Assembly (NCBI GenBank): GCA_964453155.1
Contig: CAYVQU010000078.1
Coordinates: 1-23,190, forward strand
Source of the DNA: CAYVQU01 sp964453155
GTDB taxonomy: Bacteria; Chloroflexota; Anaerolineae; Anaerolineales; UBA11858
Direction of reading: 5' to 3'
DNA: 23,190 nucleotides
Part shown: positions 7,288 to 15,165 of the stretch, one piece after another
How the letters are laid out: every line of letters begins with the position of its first letter
How positions within the stretch are numbered: position 1 is the first letter of the stretch
The notes under the pieces: generated by a model
Databases searched by the model: none
What the model was told of the DNA's origin: nothing
Seen by the model: only the letters and a program-made list of their open reading frames with translations
Position numbers and translations under genes: made by a program

Positions 7288-8533
7288 CCAACTCGTGTTC
7301 ACCAATGAAAACCGAGTCGCCTTCTTCCACACCAGCCTCCCGCAGAGCCTTGTCAACCCCCAAAGTTTCTAGAATACGCTGGAACCGGCGGATGGATTGG
7401 CCATACTCCCAATAGGTCATGCTGGCGGCCCGTTCAATGGATTCGCCAGTGACCCGCCAGCCATCGGGTACTTTCAAGACCGAAAACTCGCGAGGATCAC
7501 TTTCCATCCGATAGACGGGGATTTCAGTTTCTTCTTCGGGAGGGGGTAATTCTTTGAGCGTTTGTAAGGCTTTATAAAGCACTTCGCGCACGCCGGTTTT
7601 GGCAATCGCCGAAATGGAATAAGGCTCATAGCCCCGTTTTTCGAGCTCAGCTTTGATCTCTGGCCAGCGTTCTTGAACGTCGAGCAGATCCATTTTGTTG
7701 AAGACTACAATTTGGGGCTTCTCACCCAGGGCAGGATCGAACAAGGCCAATTCGCTGTTGATTTGGGCAAAATCCATCAGGGGATCTTCGCCCATCCCAT
7801 CCAGAAGATGAATAAGAACCCTAGTTCGTTGAATGTGGCGGAGAAATTCATGCCCCAGCCCAATACCCTGGTGCGCGCCCTCGATCAAACCGGGGATATC
7901 GGCCAAAACCAGGCTATTTTCATAATCAAGTTCAGCCACCCCCAGATTTGGTTGTAAAGTTGTAAAGGGATACGCGGCGATTTTCGGTTTGGCATTGGTG
8001 ACGACTGAAAGCAGGGTCGATTTTCCCGCGTTGGGGACGCCGACCAAGCCGACATCGGCAATTAATTTCAGTTCAAGCCGCACATTCCGCTCGTTGAACG
8101 GTTCGCCCTTTTCAGCGATCCGGGGGGCTTTGTTGCGCGAATTAGCAAATCGGGCATTCCCCCGTCCACCGCGGCCACCTTTGCAAATCAGTAAACGCTG
8201 GCCGGGTTCAACCAAATCGCCAAGGAGTTCGTTCGTATCAGCATCATAAACCAGCGTTCCCGGTGGGACAGATATAATCAAGTCCTCGCCAGAACGGCCC
8301 GTCTGATTATTCCCCCCAGCGCGAAAGCCGTCCTGAGCTCGAAATTTTTGATTGCGCTGAAAAGATGACAAGGTATTCAAGATCGGTTTAACTTCAAAGA
8401 ATACATCGCCACCATGACCGCCATCCCCCCCATCAGGGCCGCCGCGGGGAACAAATTTCTCTCGGCGGAAGTGGATAATCCCATCACCACCTTTGCCTGA
8501 ACGTACATAAATTTGGACTTCGTCTATAAACAT
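7274..8533 (-). CDS. obg: GTPase Obg (CgtA), ribosome assembly factor
   Basis: Obg is an essential GTPase that binds the 50S subunit and links ribosome maturation to stress and growth control. The 419-residue protein has the glycine-rich N-terminal Obg fold (residues 1-156, for example GGPDGGDGGHGGDV and GGRGGRGN), then the G domain with GVPNAGKST (G1), DIPGL (G3), NKMD (G4) and SAIAK (G5). It ends in an OCT-type domain of about 80 residues. ATG 8533 (MFIDEVQIYV) is the conserved start; an in-frame TTG at 8539 is an unlikely alternative. The last codons and the TAG stop fall in the nonamer array that continues toward nadD. It is divergent from rex, with its own extended -10. Confidence 0.96.
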   Translation of the reverse strand: MFIDEVQIYVRSGKGGDGIIHFRREKFVPRGGPDGGDGGHGGDVFFEVKPILNTLSSFQRNQKFRAQDGFRAGGNNQTGRSGEDLIISVPPGTLVYDADTNELLGDLVEPGQRLLICKGGRGGRGNARFANSRNKAPRIAEKGEPFNERNVRLELKLIADVGLVGVPNAGKSTLLSVVTNAKPKIAAYPFTTLQPNLGVAELDYENSLVLADIPGLIEGAHQGIGLGHEFLRHIQRTRVLIHLLDGMGEDPLMDFAQINSELALFDPALGEKPQIVVFNKMDLLDVQERWPEIKAELEKRGYEPYSISAIAKTGVREVLYKALQTLKELPPPEEETEIPVYRMESDPREFSVLKVPDGWRVTGESIERAASMTYWEYGQSIRRFQRILETLGVDKALREAGVEEGDSVFIGEHELEWSD

Positions 8534-8571
8534 TGTCAATCATTACCCATAAAGATAAAATACTAGTGTGG

Positions 8572-8580
8572 ATTATACCA
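8572..8580 (-). promoter_or_regulatory. Extended -10 promoter for obg
   Basis: Read on the - strand the sequence is TGGTATAAT, a perfect -10 with the TG extension, 39 bp upstream of the obg ATG. No -35 is recognisable, as expected for extended -10 promoters. It lies back to back with the rex promoter. Confidence 0.65.
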
Positions 8581-8603
8581 TCGCGAGAAGTGATCCAGAA
8601 ACA

Positions 8604-8612
8604 TGCTATAAT
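8604..8612 (+). promoter_or_regulatory. Extended -10 promoter for rex
   Basis: TGCTATAAT has a perfect -10 hexamer (8607-8612) with the TG extension. It directly abuts the Rex operator, so bound Rex would cover the transcription start. The predicted leader to the rex ATG is about 140 nt. Confidence 0.7.
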
Positions 8613-8629
8613 TGTGATGGTTTTCACAA
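8612..8629. promoter_or_regulatory. Rex operator
   Basis: The site TTGTGATGGTTTTCACAA differs by one base from the known Rex consensus TTGTGAANNNNTTCACAA. Its arms extend to a perfect AATTGTGA/TCACAATT (8610-8617 and 8624-8631). It overlaps the last base of the rex -10 box, which strongly suggests autorepression relieved when NADH rises. It lies about 32 bp upstream of the divergent obg -10, so a second effect on obg is possible but unproven. Confidence 0.85.
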
Positions 8630-8650
8630 TTCGGTTATTTTACTGGACCC

Positions 8651-8689
8651 AGCAAATTTCACGGAAGATAGTGGCACCTGAAATTTGCT
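8651..8689 (+). promoter_or_regulatory. rex leader inverted repeat 1
   Basis: AGCAAATTTCA (8651-8661) and TGAAATTTGCT (8679-8689) form a perfect 11-bp stem with a 17-nt loop. There is no T run after it. It lies within the predicted rex 5' leader; it could be an RNA hairpin or a protein site. Confidence 0.55.
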
Positions 8690-8692
8690 CAG

Positions 8693-8743
8693 GTTGTGCG
8701 GTAAACCGATTTGGTATTATTATCTTAAGAACAACCGCACAAC
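8693..8743 (+). promoter_or_regulatory. rex leader inverted repeat 2
   Basis: GTTGTGCGGT (8693-8702) and ACCGCACAAC (8734-8743) form a perfect 10-bp stem with a 31-nt loop. It ends 3 nt before the rex ribosome-binding site, so folding could influence translation initiation (inference). Confidence 0.55.
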
Positions 8744-8757
8744 ACTTAGGAGTTGAT

Positions 8758-9378
8758 ATGGCACCCCAAGCAATCCCAGATATTGTTATCGGACGACTAC
8801 CCATTTATTTGCGCGCCCTTCAGCGGATGGAACAAAGCGGGCAGCAGGTCACATCTTCACAGGAGTTAGGCGATCTATTGGGTATTTCGCCTCCCCAAAT
8901 CCGAAAAGACCTTTCGCAATTTGGAGAATTTGGCAAACAAGGCACTGGCTACCACGTTGAATACCTCTCAAAACAACTTCAAAAAATTTTAAATCTTGAC
9001 CAAGTCTGGGATATGGCGATTGTTGGTGCCGGCGATGTTGGTCACGCCTTAGCTCGATATCAGGGTTTTACAGATCGCGGCTTTCAGGTAGGGCTCATTT
9101 TCGATAATGATCCTGAAAAAATTGGGACTGATATTGGTGGCTACCCGGTACATGACATTGCCAAGCTGTCCGAATCGATCCAAGCCGCAGGTATCAAAGT
9201 GGCAATGCTAGCAGTTCCAGCAAAATTTGCCCAGGAGGTTACCGATCAACTCGTTGAAGCCGGGGTTAAGGCCATTCTCAACTATGCTCCAATCCAGTTG
9301 ACAACTCCCGCTAGTGTGCGCGTTCAAGATATTGATCCAGCCACGCATCTGCAAAATATGTCCTATTATTTGAAGTAA
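8758..9378 (+). CDS. rex: Redox-sensing transcriptional repressor Rex
   Basis: Rex senses the NADH/NAD+ ratio and represses fermentation and respiration genes when NADH is low. The 206-residue protein has an N-terminal winged helix (residues about 1-78, with the recognition segment ISPPQIRKDLSQFGEFGKQGTG) and a Rossmann domain with VGAGDVGHAL near residues 87-96. It ends in the domain-swapping C-terminal helix. ATG 8758 is chosen because TTAGGAG lies at 8747-8753 and MAPQAIPDIVIGRL begins the conserved region. The upstream in-frame extension covers the promoter and operator and is not coding. Convergent with the mreB-like gene. Confidence 0.96.
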   Translation: MAPQAIPDIVIGRLPIYLRALQRMEQSGQQVTSSQELGDLLGISPPQIRKDLSQFGEFGKQGTGYHVEYLSKQLQKILNLDQVWDMAIVGAGDVGHALARYQGFTDRGFQVGLIFDNDPEKIGTDIGGYPVHDIAKLSESIQAAGIKVAMLAVPAKFAQEVTDQLVEAGVKAILNYAPIQLTTPASVRVQDIDPATHLQNMSYYLK

Positions 9379-9391
9379 TGCTAGAACTAAA

Positions 9392-9468
9392 TGACTGTCA
9401 CTTGCGTCTTTCAATTCGATCGCTCTAAACTAAAGTATTTGCTGCTTTTGAATGTGAAGTGACAGTCA
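9392..9468. repeat. Long-loop 12-bp inverted repeat after rex
   Basis: TGACTGTCACTT (9392-9403) and AAGTGACAGTCA (9457-9468) are perfectly complementary across a 53-nt loop. The inner core AAGTGACAGTC also begins the 6557 terminator stem. No T run follows, so it is not a typical terminator. Confidence 0.7.
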
Positions 9469-9487
9469 CCTTACAGCAATAAACCAA

Positions 9488-9514
9488 AAACGGGCTGCGT
9501 ATTTCAGCCCGTTT
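9488..9514. terminator. Intrinsic terminator ending the atp-mreB operon
   Basis: AAACGGGCTG (9488-9497) and CAGCCCGTTT (9505-9514) form a perfect 10-bp stem with a 7-nt loop. On the - strand the stem runs into five T, ending the M42-atp-mreB transcript 23 bp after its last stop codon. On the + strand the tail is CGTATTTATT, so it may also stop rex transcripts. Confidence 0.85.
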
Positions 9515-9536
9515 CGTATTTATTAGCAGGTATGCT

Positions 9537-10550
9537 TTAGACCGGTGGTAAATTCCGGCGGATTTTAGGGAAGACGCTGGGATCGAGGGCTAATGAGGCC
9601 CCTTCAGCCACGCAGGTGGTGGGGTTATCGACCAAATAGGCGGGAACCCCAAGTTCCTTGGTGAGTAGCTTGTCAATGCCCCTTAGAAGGGCAGTACCGC
9701 CACAGAGAGCAATGCCCCGGTCGATGATATCGGAGACCAATTCAGGGGGGGTTTTTTCCAGGACCACGCGGGTTGTCTCGACAATATTCATCAACGGACC
9801 CTGGAGGGCTTCCACCACTTCCCCGGTCGTCAAATTGAAGGGGCGCGGCAGACCCGAAACCTGATCCTGGCCCTGGAGTTCGATACTCTCTTCTTCATCC
9901 TGAGGCACCGCGGCCCCAATTTGAAGTTTGATCTGTTCAGCGGTCGGTTGGGCAATTACCAGGCCATATTTACGGCGGACATAGGTGATGATGGCTTCGT
10001 CTAATTGCAGGCCACCGGCTCGCAGGGTTTCAGCCGAAACAACCCCATACATCGCCAAAACGGCGGCTTGAGATGCCCCTCCCCCTAAACAAATGATCAT
10101 ATTGCCCGAGGGCGTATGGAAGGGCAAATCAACGCCTAACGCAGCCGCCATCGGCTGCTGGATGAGATACACTTCCCGCTTGACGGCTTCTAAAGCGGCC
10201 TCATGGACGGCGCGACTCTCGACGCTGGTCACCCCATAGGGCACCGACATCATCACCCGCGGCCGGAAAAAACGCACAGGACCGCTGACTTTGCTGATCA
10301 TGTGCTCGAGCAATTTCTCGGCGACTTCGTAGTCGGCGATTACCCCATTGACCATCGGATAGGCAACTTCCAAAGATTCGGGGACGCGCCCATACATATC
10401 CTTGGCTGCCTGACCAAGTTCGACGATCTTTTGCTCTTCCACCGCAATCGCCACCACAGTTGGCTCTTCGAGAACCACTTGACCGGCTTCGGCGACTTGC
10501 GTGTGGATCGTGCCCAGGTCGATGCCCAGGTCTTTCGACAAAAATGCCAT
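9537..10550 (-). CDS. mreB: MreB/Mbl-family actin-like protein with altered ATPase motifs
   Basis: MreB homologues polymerise on the inner membrane and guide cell-wall growth. The 337-residue length and colinearity with MreB are complete: DLGT phosphate-1 loop (11-14), VNGVIADYEV (68-76), PRVMMSVP (97-104), VRRKYGL (191-197) and a C-terminal GGTALLRG (284-291). Key sites are changed: the usual EEPMAAAIG is QQPMAAALG (131-139), replacing the catalytic Glu. The usual DIGGGTTE is CLGGGASQ (154-161), replacing Asp, both Thr and the following Glu. It may bind nucleotide without normal hydrolysis. It starts 2 nt after the atpC stop without a clear ribosome-binding site, so translation is probably coupled. 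Calling it the cell's only MreB would be unsafe; it could be a paralogue. Confidence 0.88.
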   Translation of the reverse strand: MAFLSKDLGIDLGTIHTQVAEAGQVVLEEPTVVAIAVEEQKIVELGQAAKDMYGRVPESLEVAYPMVNGVIADYEVAEKLLEHMISKVSGPVRFFRPRVMMSVPYGVTSVESRAVHEAALEAVKREVYLIQQPMAAALGVDLPFHTPSGNMIICLGGGASQAAVLAMYGVVSAETLRAGGLQLDEAIITYVRRKYGLVIAQPTAEQIKLQIGAAVPQDEEESIELQGQDQVSGLPRPFNLTTGEVVEALQGPLMNIVETTRVVLEKTPPELVSDIIDRGIALCGGTALLRGIDKLLTKELGVPAYLVDNPTTCVAEGASLALDPSVFPKIRRNLPPV

Positions 10551-10552
10551 GA

Positions 10553-11014
10553 TCAGCTACGCGGGGTGTCGTCTTCGAGTACTGGAGCAATAGGTGAACG
10601 AGTGCCGCGGCGATACCGTTTGACCGCATCCAGGCGCAGTTTCGAACGGCGCAGCGCCGCCTCAAGTTTGAGATAGGCGTCTTTATCAGGGGGCGGACCT
10701 TCGGCCAGATACTTCTCGGCGCGGTCTTTGGCGGCTTCGGCCCGGGCGATATCGATTTCGGCCACGCTTTCGGCCACATCGGCCAGCAGGGTCACAATAT
10801 CGGGTTGAATTTCAACCACACCACCCGCAACCGTAAAGGCTTCTTCCTGACCCTGGGCGCGCACCTTGACAATGCCAAATCCCAACGTCGCTAACAACGG
10901 CGCGTGGTTGGGCAGGATTCCCATTTCACCTTCAGTGCTGGGGACGATGACAATATCGACATCACCCTCGTACACCAACCGGTCTTGGGAAACAATTTCA
11001 CATCGAATGGGCAT
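10553..11014 (-). CDS. atpC: ATP synthase F1 epsilon subunit
   Basis: Epsilon is part of the F1 central stalk and restrains ATP hydrolysis. The 153-residue protein has the N-terminal beta sandwich with GEMGILPNHAPLLATL (29-44) and VAGGVVEIQPD, then a helical C-terminal arm from about 88. The tail is somewhat longer and more basic than in typical epsilons (about 135 residues). AGAGGG precedes the ATG. It lies 13 nt after atpD and 2 nt before the mreB-like gene. Confidence 0.95.
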   Translation of the reverse strand: MPIRCEIVSQDRLVYEGDVDIVIVPSTEGEMGILPNHAPLLATLGFGIVKVRAQGQEEAFTVAGGVVEIQPDIVTLLADVAESVAEIDIARAEAAKDRAEKYLAEGPPPDKDAYLKLEAALRRSKLRLDAVKRYRRGTRSPIAPVLEDDTPRS

Positions 11015-11027
11015 GGGTTACCCTCTC

Positions 11028-12431
11028 TTAGGCAGTTTGAGCCAGCTCTTCGGCCCGAGCAACAGCATCATCAATGGTCCCCGCCATCATAAAGGCATCT
11101 TCTGGCAGGTCATCGTGTTTGCCGTCCAAAATTTCACGGAAACCGCGGACCGTCTCTTTGATCGGGACATACTTACCAGGAATATTGGTGAATTGTTCGG
11201 CTACGAAGAAGGGCTGAGAGAAGAAGCGCTCGATCTTACGGGCGCGGGCCACCAGTAATTTGTCATCTTCACCGAGTTCATCGATACCAAGAATGGCAAT
11301 GATGTCTTGGAGATCTTTGTAGCGCTGGAGGACGGCCTGAACTTCACGCGCGGTGCGATAATGTTCTTCACCCACGATCAGGGGATCCAAAATCCGGGAG
11401 GTCGAAGCCAGGGGATCGACCGCGGGATAAATACCTTTCTCAACGATGGCTCGCTCGAGGGCGATGGTCGCATCCAGGTGAGTAAAGGTCGCCACCGGGG
11501 CCGGATCGGAATAGTCATCCGCGGGAACGTAAACGGCCTGCATCGAGGTGATGGACCCGGTTCGGGTGGAGGTGATCCGTTCCTGGAGTTCACCCATTTC
11601 GGTCGCCAGAGTCGGCTGATAACCAACGGCTGAAGGCATACGACCTAACAGCGCCGATACCTCAGAACCAGACATGCTGAAGCGGAAAATGTTATCAATG
11701 AACAAGAGTACATCGCGGCCCTGATCACGGAAATACTCAGCCATGGAGAGGGCGCTCAAGGCAACCCGGAGACGAACACCGGGGGGCTCATTCATCTGGC
11801 CGTAGACCATGACGGTGTCTTTCATAACGCCCGATTCGATCATTTCGCGATAGAGTTGGGTCCCTTCACGGGTGCGCTCACCAACACCGGCGAACACCGA
11901 GTTCCCTTCATGCTCCATCGCCACCGAGCGGATCAGCTCCATGATGACGACGGTTTTTCCCACACCAGCACCGCCGAAGATACCCGTTTTACCACCCTTG
12001 GTGAAGGGGGCAATTAAATCAATGACTTTTACGCCGGTCTCAAAAATCTCCACGCTGGTGGACTGATCTTCAAAGCGCGGGGCCGGACGGTGGATGGGAT
12101 AATACATTTCGGCATCCACATCGCCGAGGGCATCCACGGTGCGGCCTAGAACGTTGAAAACGCGTCCCAGAGTAGGTTCACCCACCGGCACCATGATTGG
12201 TGCCCCAGTAGTGTTTACTGCCATACCGCGCTGCAACCCGTCAGTGGAGTCCATCGCGACGGTGCGGACCTGGTTATCACCCAGGTGGTTTTGAACCTCT
12301 AACACCATCGGCAGATCACCCTCAACGGGGATTTCAAGAGCCTCAAATAATGCGGGGAGTTGTCCGGCGGGAAATTCGACGTCAACCACACCGCCTTGAA
12401 TTTGGATAATTTGGCCAGTAGCCTGTGCCAT
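11028..12431 (-). CDS. atpD: ATP synthase F1 beta subunit
   Basis: The catalytic subunit of F1-ATPase, 467 residues, of normal length. Visible motifs are Walker A GGAGVGKT (153-160), GERTREG with the catalytic Glu186, LLFIDNIFRF (Walker B) and ALLGRMPSAVGYQPTLATEMG. The C-terminal DELSEED contact loop reads DELGEDD. A strong GGAGG (12437-12441) precedes the ATG. A large heptamer array separates it from atpG. Confidence 0.98.
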   Translation of the reverse strand: MAQATGQIIQIQGGVVDVEFPAGQLPALFEALEIPVEGDLPMVLEVQNHLGDNQVRTVAMDSTDGLQRGMAVNTTGAPIMVPVGEPTLGRVFNVLGRTVDALGDVDAEMYYPIHRPAPRFEDQSTSVEIFETGVKVIDLIAPFTKGGKTGIFGGAGVGKTVVIMELIRSVAMEHEGNSVFAGVGERTREGTQLYREMIESGVMKDTVMVYGQMNEPPGVRLRVALSALSMAEYFRDQGRDVLLFIDNIFRFSMSGSEVSALLGRMPSAVGYQPTLATEMGELQERITSTRTGSITSMQAVYVPADDYSDPAPVATFTHLDATIALERAIVEKGIYPAVDPLASTSRILDPLIVGEEHYRTAREVQAVLQRYKDLQDIIAILGIDELGEDDKLLVARARKIERFFSQPFFVAEQFTNIPGKYVPIKETVRGFREILDGKHDDLPEDAFMMAGTIDDAVARAEELAQTA

Positions 12432-12448
12432 GCGTACCTCCGTTTTTT

Positions 12449-12526
12449 AGTGGGAAGTGAGTAGTGGGTGGTGGGTAGTGATAGAGTTTAATTACTCTAA
12501 CCACTAGCCACTAACCACCATCCACT
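12449..12526. repeat. Head-to-head array of 7-bp RGTGGNT-type units between atpG and atpD
   Basis: The + strand has five heptamers in exact register from 12449: AGTGGGA, AGTGAGT, AGTGGGT, GGTGGGT, AGTGATA. The - strand has four from 12526 downward: AGTGGAT, GGTGGTT, AGTGGCT, AGTGGTT, followed by AGAGTAA. The arms face each other across an A/T-rich centre and could form a long imperfect hairpin. The array begins immediately after the atpG stop codon and ends 8 bp before the atpD ribosome-binding site. Confidence 0.9.
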
Positions 12527-13423
12527 TTACGAACTCTGCGCCAAGGCTTCGGCCCCACCAGCGATGTCGAGCATTTCGCTGGTGATGCTTTGCTGGCGAG
12601 CTTTGTTATATTCTAATTGCAGCGCTGCGCTCAATTCGGTGGCATTGTCGGTGGCATTCTTCATGGCCACCATGCGGGCAGCGTGCTCACTGGCGAGGGA
12701 TTCCATCACCGCTTGATAAACTTGCAACGCGGTGAAGCGCGGAATAATCTCATCCAGGATTTCTTCTTGACCGGGTTCATAAATATAGGTCGCGTGCGTC
12801 TCGGCGTGTCGAGTTTCGAAAGCTTCCACTCGCCCAAAACCCGATTCAACCTCTAAGGGTAGCAATTTCTTCACCATCGGGTCTTGTTTGACCATGTTGA
12901 CGAAGTCGGTATAGACCAGATAAACCTCGTCAGCCCTATGGTTAAGAAATTCATCAACTGCCAATCGGCCAATCGCGGAAACATCTGTAAATGTTGGCGC
13001 GGCGGGGAGATCACTGAACTCGGCGAGAATATTTTCGCCGCGGCGGATCATCAAATCCCGCCCCTTCCGGCCAATCGTAATAAAGCGGACCGGTTTGGGA
13101 TAATTGCCAAATTTCTCGGTGACGAAGCGGACAATATTGGTATTGTACGCCCCGGCGAGGCCGCGATCACCGCTGATCATCACCACTAGAACTTCCTTAA
13201 CCTCCTCCCGCTCTTCTAACAGCGGATGGAGGGTGGCGCGTCCAGGTTGGGCCGCAATATGGGTGAGGACCTGCCAGGCTTTGGTCGCATATGGGCGAGT
13301 GGCATACATCGCCTGCATCGCCTTCTGGACCTTGCTGGCACTCACTGCTTGCAGGGCGCGAGTGACCTGGGCAATATTCTTGATACTACGGATACGAAGT
13401 TTTACTTCTCGTGCTGAGGCCAT
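12527..13423 (-). CDS. atpG: ATP synthase F1 gamma subunit
   Basis: Gamma is the rotating central shaft of F1. The 298-residue protein has the conserved N-terminal helix (MASAREVKLRIRSIKNIAQVTRAL), the central MISGDRGLAGAYNTN (residues 81-95) and the C-terminal helix MVAMKNATDNATEL near residue 252. It is slightly longer than most gammas. The ribosome-binding site is weak, with 39 nt after the atpA stop. It is followed on the transcript by the heptamer array. Confidence 0.97.
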   Translation of the reverse strand: MASAREVKLRIRSIKNIAQVTRALQAVSASKVQKAMQAMYATRPYATKAWQVLTHIAAQPGRATLHPLLEEREEVKEVLVVMISGDRGLAGAYNTNIVRFVTEKFGNYPKPVRFITIGRKGRDLMIRRGENILAEFSDLPAAPTFTDVSAIGRLAVDEFLNHRADEVYLVYTDFVNMVKQDPMVKKLLPLEVESGFGRVEAFETRHAETHATYIYEPGQEEILDEIIPRFTALQVYQAVMESLASEHAARMVAMKNATDNATELSAALQLEYNKARQQSITSEMLDIAGGAEALAQSS

Positions 13424-13462
13424 AATTTTTGTCTCAGGTAGTTAGGTAATTCGATTTCTGCT

Positions 13463-15124
13463 CTAATTCCAGGTGGACGTAAAGGTCGTCAGGGCCGCGC
13501 GCAATTTTTCTTCGGTCTCATCTGTTAAGCGGCCGGAGTCTACAATATCTTTGCCGATTTCAGGGTGAGAGGCTTCCATATAGCGGGTCAGGGCCTGTTC
13601 CCATTCGCGCATCCGGTCGACGGGGACATCATCGGCAAAACCGTTGGTTCCGGCAAAGATGGCGATGACTTGATTGTCGAGGGAAACTGGTTCGTATTGG
13701 GGTTGTTTCAGGATTTCCTGGAGTTTCTGCCCCTGATTGAGGCGGTATTGGGTGGCCTTATCGAGGTCAGAGCCGAACTGGGCGAAAGCCGCCAATTCAC
13801 GGAAGGCGGCCATATCCAGGCGCAGACGACCGGCAACGGATTTCATCGCTTTGGTCTGGGCGTCACCACCCACTCGGGAAACCGAGAGACCCACGTTGAC
13901 AGCCGGGCGAATACCGGCATAGAACAAGTTGTTCTCCAAGAAGATCTGGCCGTCCGTAATCGAAATTACGTTGGTTGGCACGTAGGCCGAGAGGTCACCC
14001 AACAAGGTTTCGATGATCGGCAACGCCGTCAACGAGCCGCCTGTACCTTCAACTTTGACAAGTTTCAAATCATCGGCATTGTCCAGGGCTTTATGGGCCG
14101 TCTGAGCATCATGCTTAGAGAGCGGACCATCGTACACTTTGCCATCGACACCGTCCGCAGTGGAGGCCAATTCGCCTTCGTAATCTTTGTTGACGATCAC
14201 AAATTGATCAGCTAAACGGGCGGCTCGTTCTAACAAGCGAGAGTGCAAATAGAATAAGTCACCGGGGTAAGCTTCACGTCCTGGCGGGCGACGGAGCAAC
14301 AGAGAAACCTGGCGATAAGCCCAGGCATGTTTGGAGAGATCATCATAAATCACCAAAGCGTGGCGACCATTTTCCATGAACTCTTCACTGATGGCGCAAC
14401 CAGCATAAGGAGCGATATACTGCAGAGCGGCAGGTTCTTCGGCTGAAGCCACCACGATGATAGTATTGTCCATCGCGCCCTGCTCTTCGAGAATTGCCAA
14501 CGTCCGGGCAATTGCCGATTTTTTCTGACCGATCGCCACGTAAACACAAATCAGATCTTTATCTTTCTGGTTGATGATGGTGTCAATGGCGATGGCAGTT
14601 TTACCAGTCTGGCGGTCACCGATGATCAACTCACGCTGACCCCGACCGATCGGCACCATTGAGTCGATGGCTTTGATACCGGTCTGAACCGGGGTATCGA
14701 CATCCTGGCGTTCGACCACACCGGGAGCGATGCGCTCAATGGGGCGGAAACCGGTAGTTTGGATCGGGCCTTTGCCGTCGATGGGCTGCCCAAGGGCGTT
14801 GACCACGCGGCCAACCATCCCATCTCCAACCGGAACCGAGGCGATCCGGCCGGTGGAGCGAACAGTCATACCTTCGCTGATACCGGCGTATTCACCCATG
14901 ATGATGATACCGACGTTATCGCTCTCCAGGTTGAAGGCGATCCCAATCACGCCGTTCTCGAATTGAACCAGTTCTTGGGATTTGACGTCGGAGAGCCCAG
15001 TGGCACGGGCAATCCCGTCACCGGCCTCCAAGACCGTACCGACATCACGGATTTCAAGTTCAGGCGCGAAATCATCGATTTGTTGCTGTAGGTCTGCGGT
15101 AATTTGTTTTATCAGATCGGACAT
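13463..15124 (-). CDS. atpA: ATP synthase F1 alpha subunit with a ~50-residue insertion
   Basis: The non-catalytic nucleotide-binding subunit of F1. The 553-residue protein has Walker A GDRQTGKT (169-176), HALVIYDDLSKHA (255-267), RRPPGREAYPGD (278-289) and GGSLTALPIIET. It exceeds the usual ~505 residues mainly because about 50 extra residues (about 306-361, bases 14042-14209) lie between LLERAARL and GGSLTALP, where Bacillus-type alphas have a few and E. coli about a dozen. CGGAGG precedes the ATG. No atpB, atpE, atpF or atpH is present upstream; the preceding gene is an M42 peptidase 41 bp away. Confidence 0.97.
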   Translation of the reverse strand: MSDLIKQITADLQQQIDDFAPELEIRDVGTVLEAGDGIARATGLSDVKSQELVQFENGVIGIAFNLESDNVGIIIMGEYAGISEGMTVRSTGRIASVPVGDGMVGRVVNALGQPIDGKGPIQTTGFRPIERIAPGVVERQDVDTPVQTGIKAIDSMVPIGRGQRELIIGDRQTGKTAIAIDTIINQKDKDLICVYVAIGQKKSAIARTLAILEEQGAMDNTIIVVASAEEPAALQYIAPYAGCAISEEFMENGRHALVIYDDLSKHAWAYRQVSLLLRRPPGREAYPGDLFYLHSRLLERAARLADQFVIVNKDYEGELASTADGVDGKVYDGPLSKHDAQTAHKALDNADDLKLVKVEGTGGSLTALPIIETLLGDLSAYVPTNVISITDGQIFLENNLFYAGIRPAVNVGLSVSRVGGDAQTKAMKSVAGRLRLDMAAFRELAAFAQFGSDLDKATQYRLNQGQKLQEILKQPQYEPVSLDNQVIAIFAGTNGFADDVPVDRMREWEQALTRYMEASHPEIGKDIVDSGRLTDETEEKLRAALTTFTSTWN

Positions 15125-15165
15125 TTTGCCTCCGGGCCAACAAAAAAGGTTGGTTGGTTTGATCG

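Noticed and set aside
8534..8539. TTG start for obg giving two extra residues
   Set aside because: ATG 8533 begins the conserved MFIDEV sequence, and neither start has a better ribosome-binding site.
8533..8757. In-frame N-terminal extension of Rex
   Set aside because: It covers the promoter, Rex operator and leader hairpins; ATG 8758 has a good ribosome-binding site and starts the conserved domain.
10201..10779. 192-residue - strand frame across atpC and mreB
   Set aside because: It is out of frame with two well-supported genes and rich in Arg/Pro, as expected of a shifted reading of GC-rich codons.
13565..14215. 216-residue + strand frame
   Set aside because: It is wholly antisense to atpA, whose frame is unambiguous; it has no ribosome-binding site or recognisable domain.
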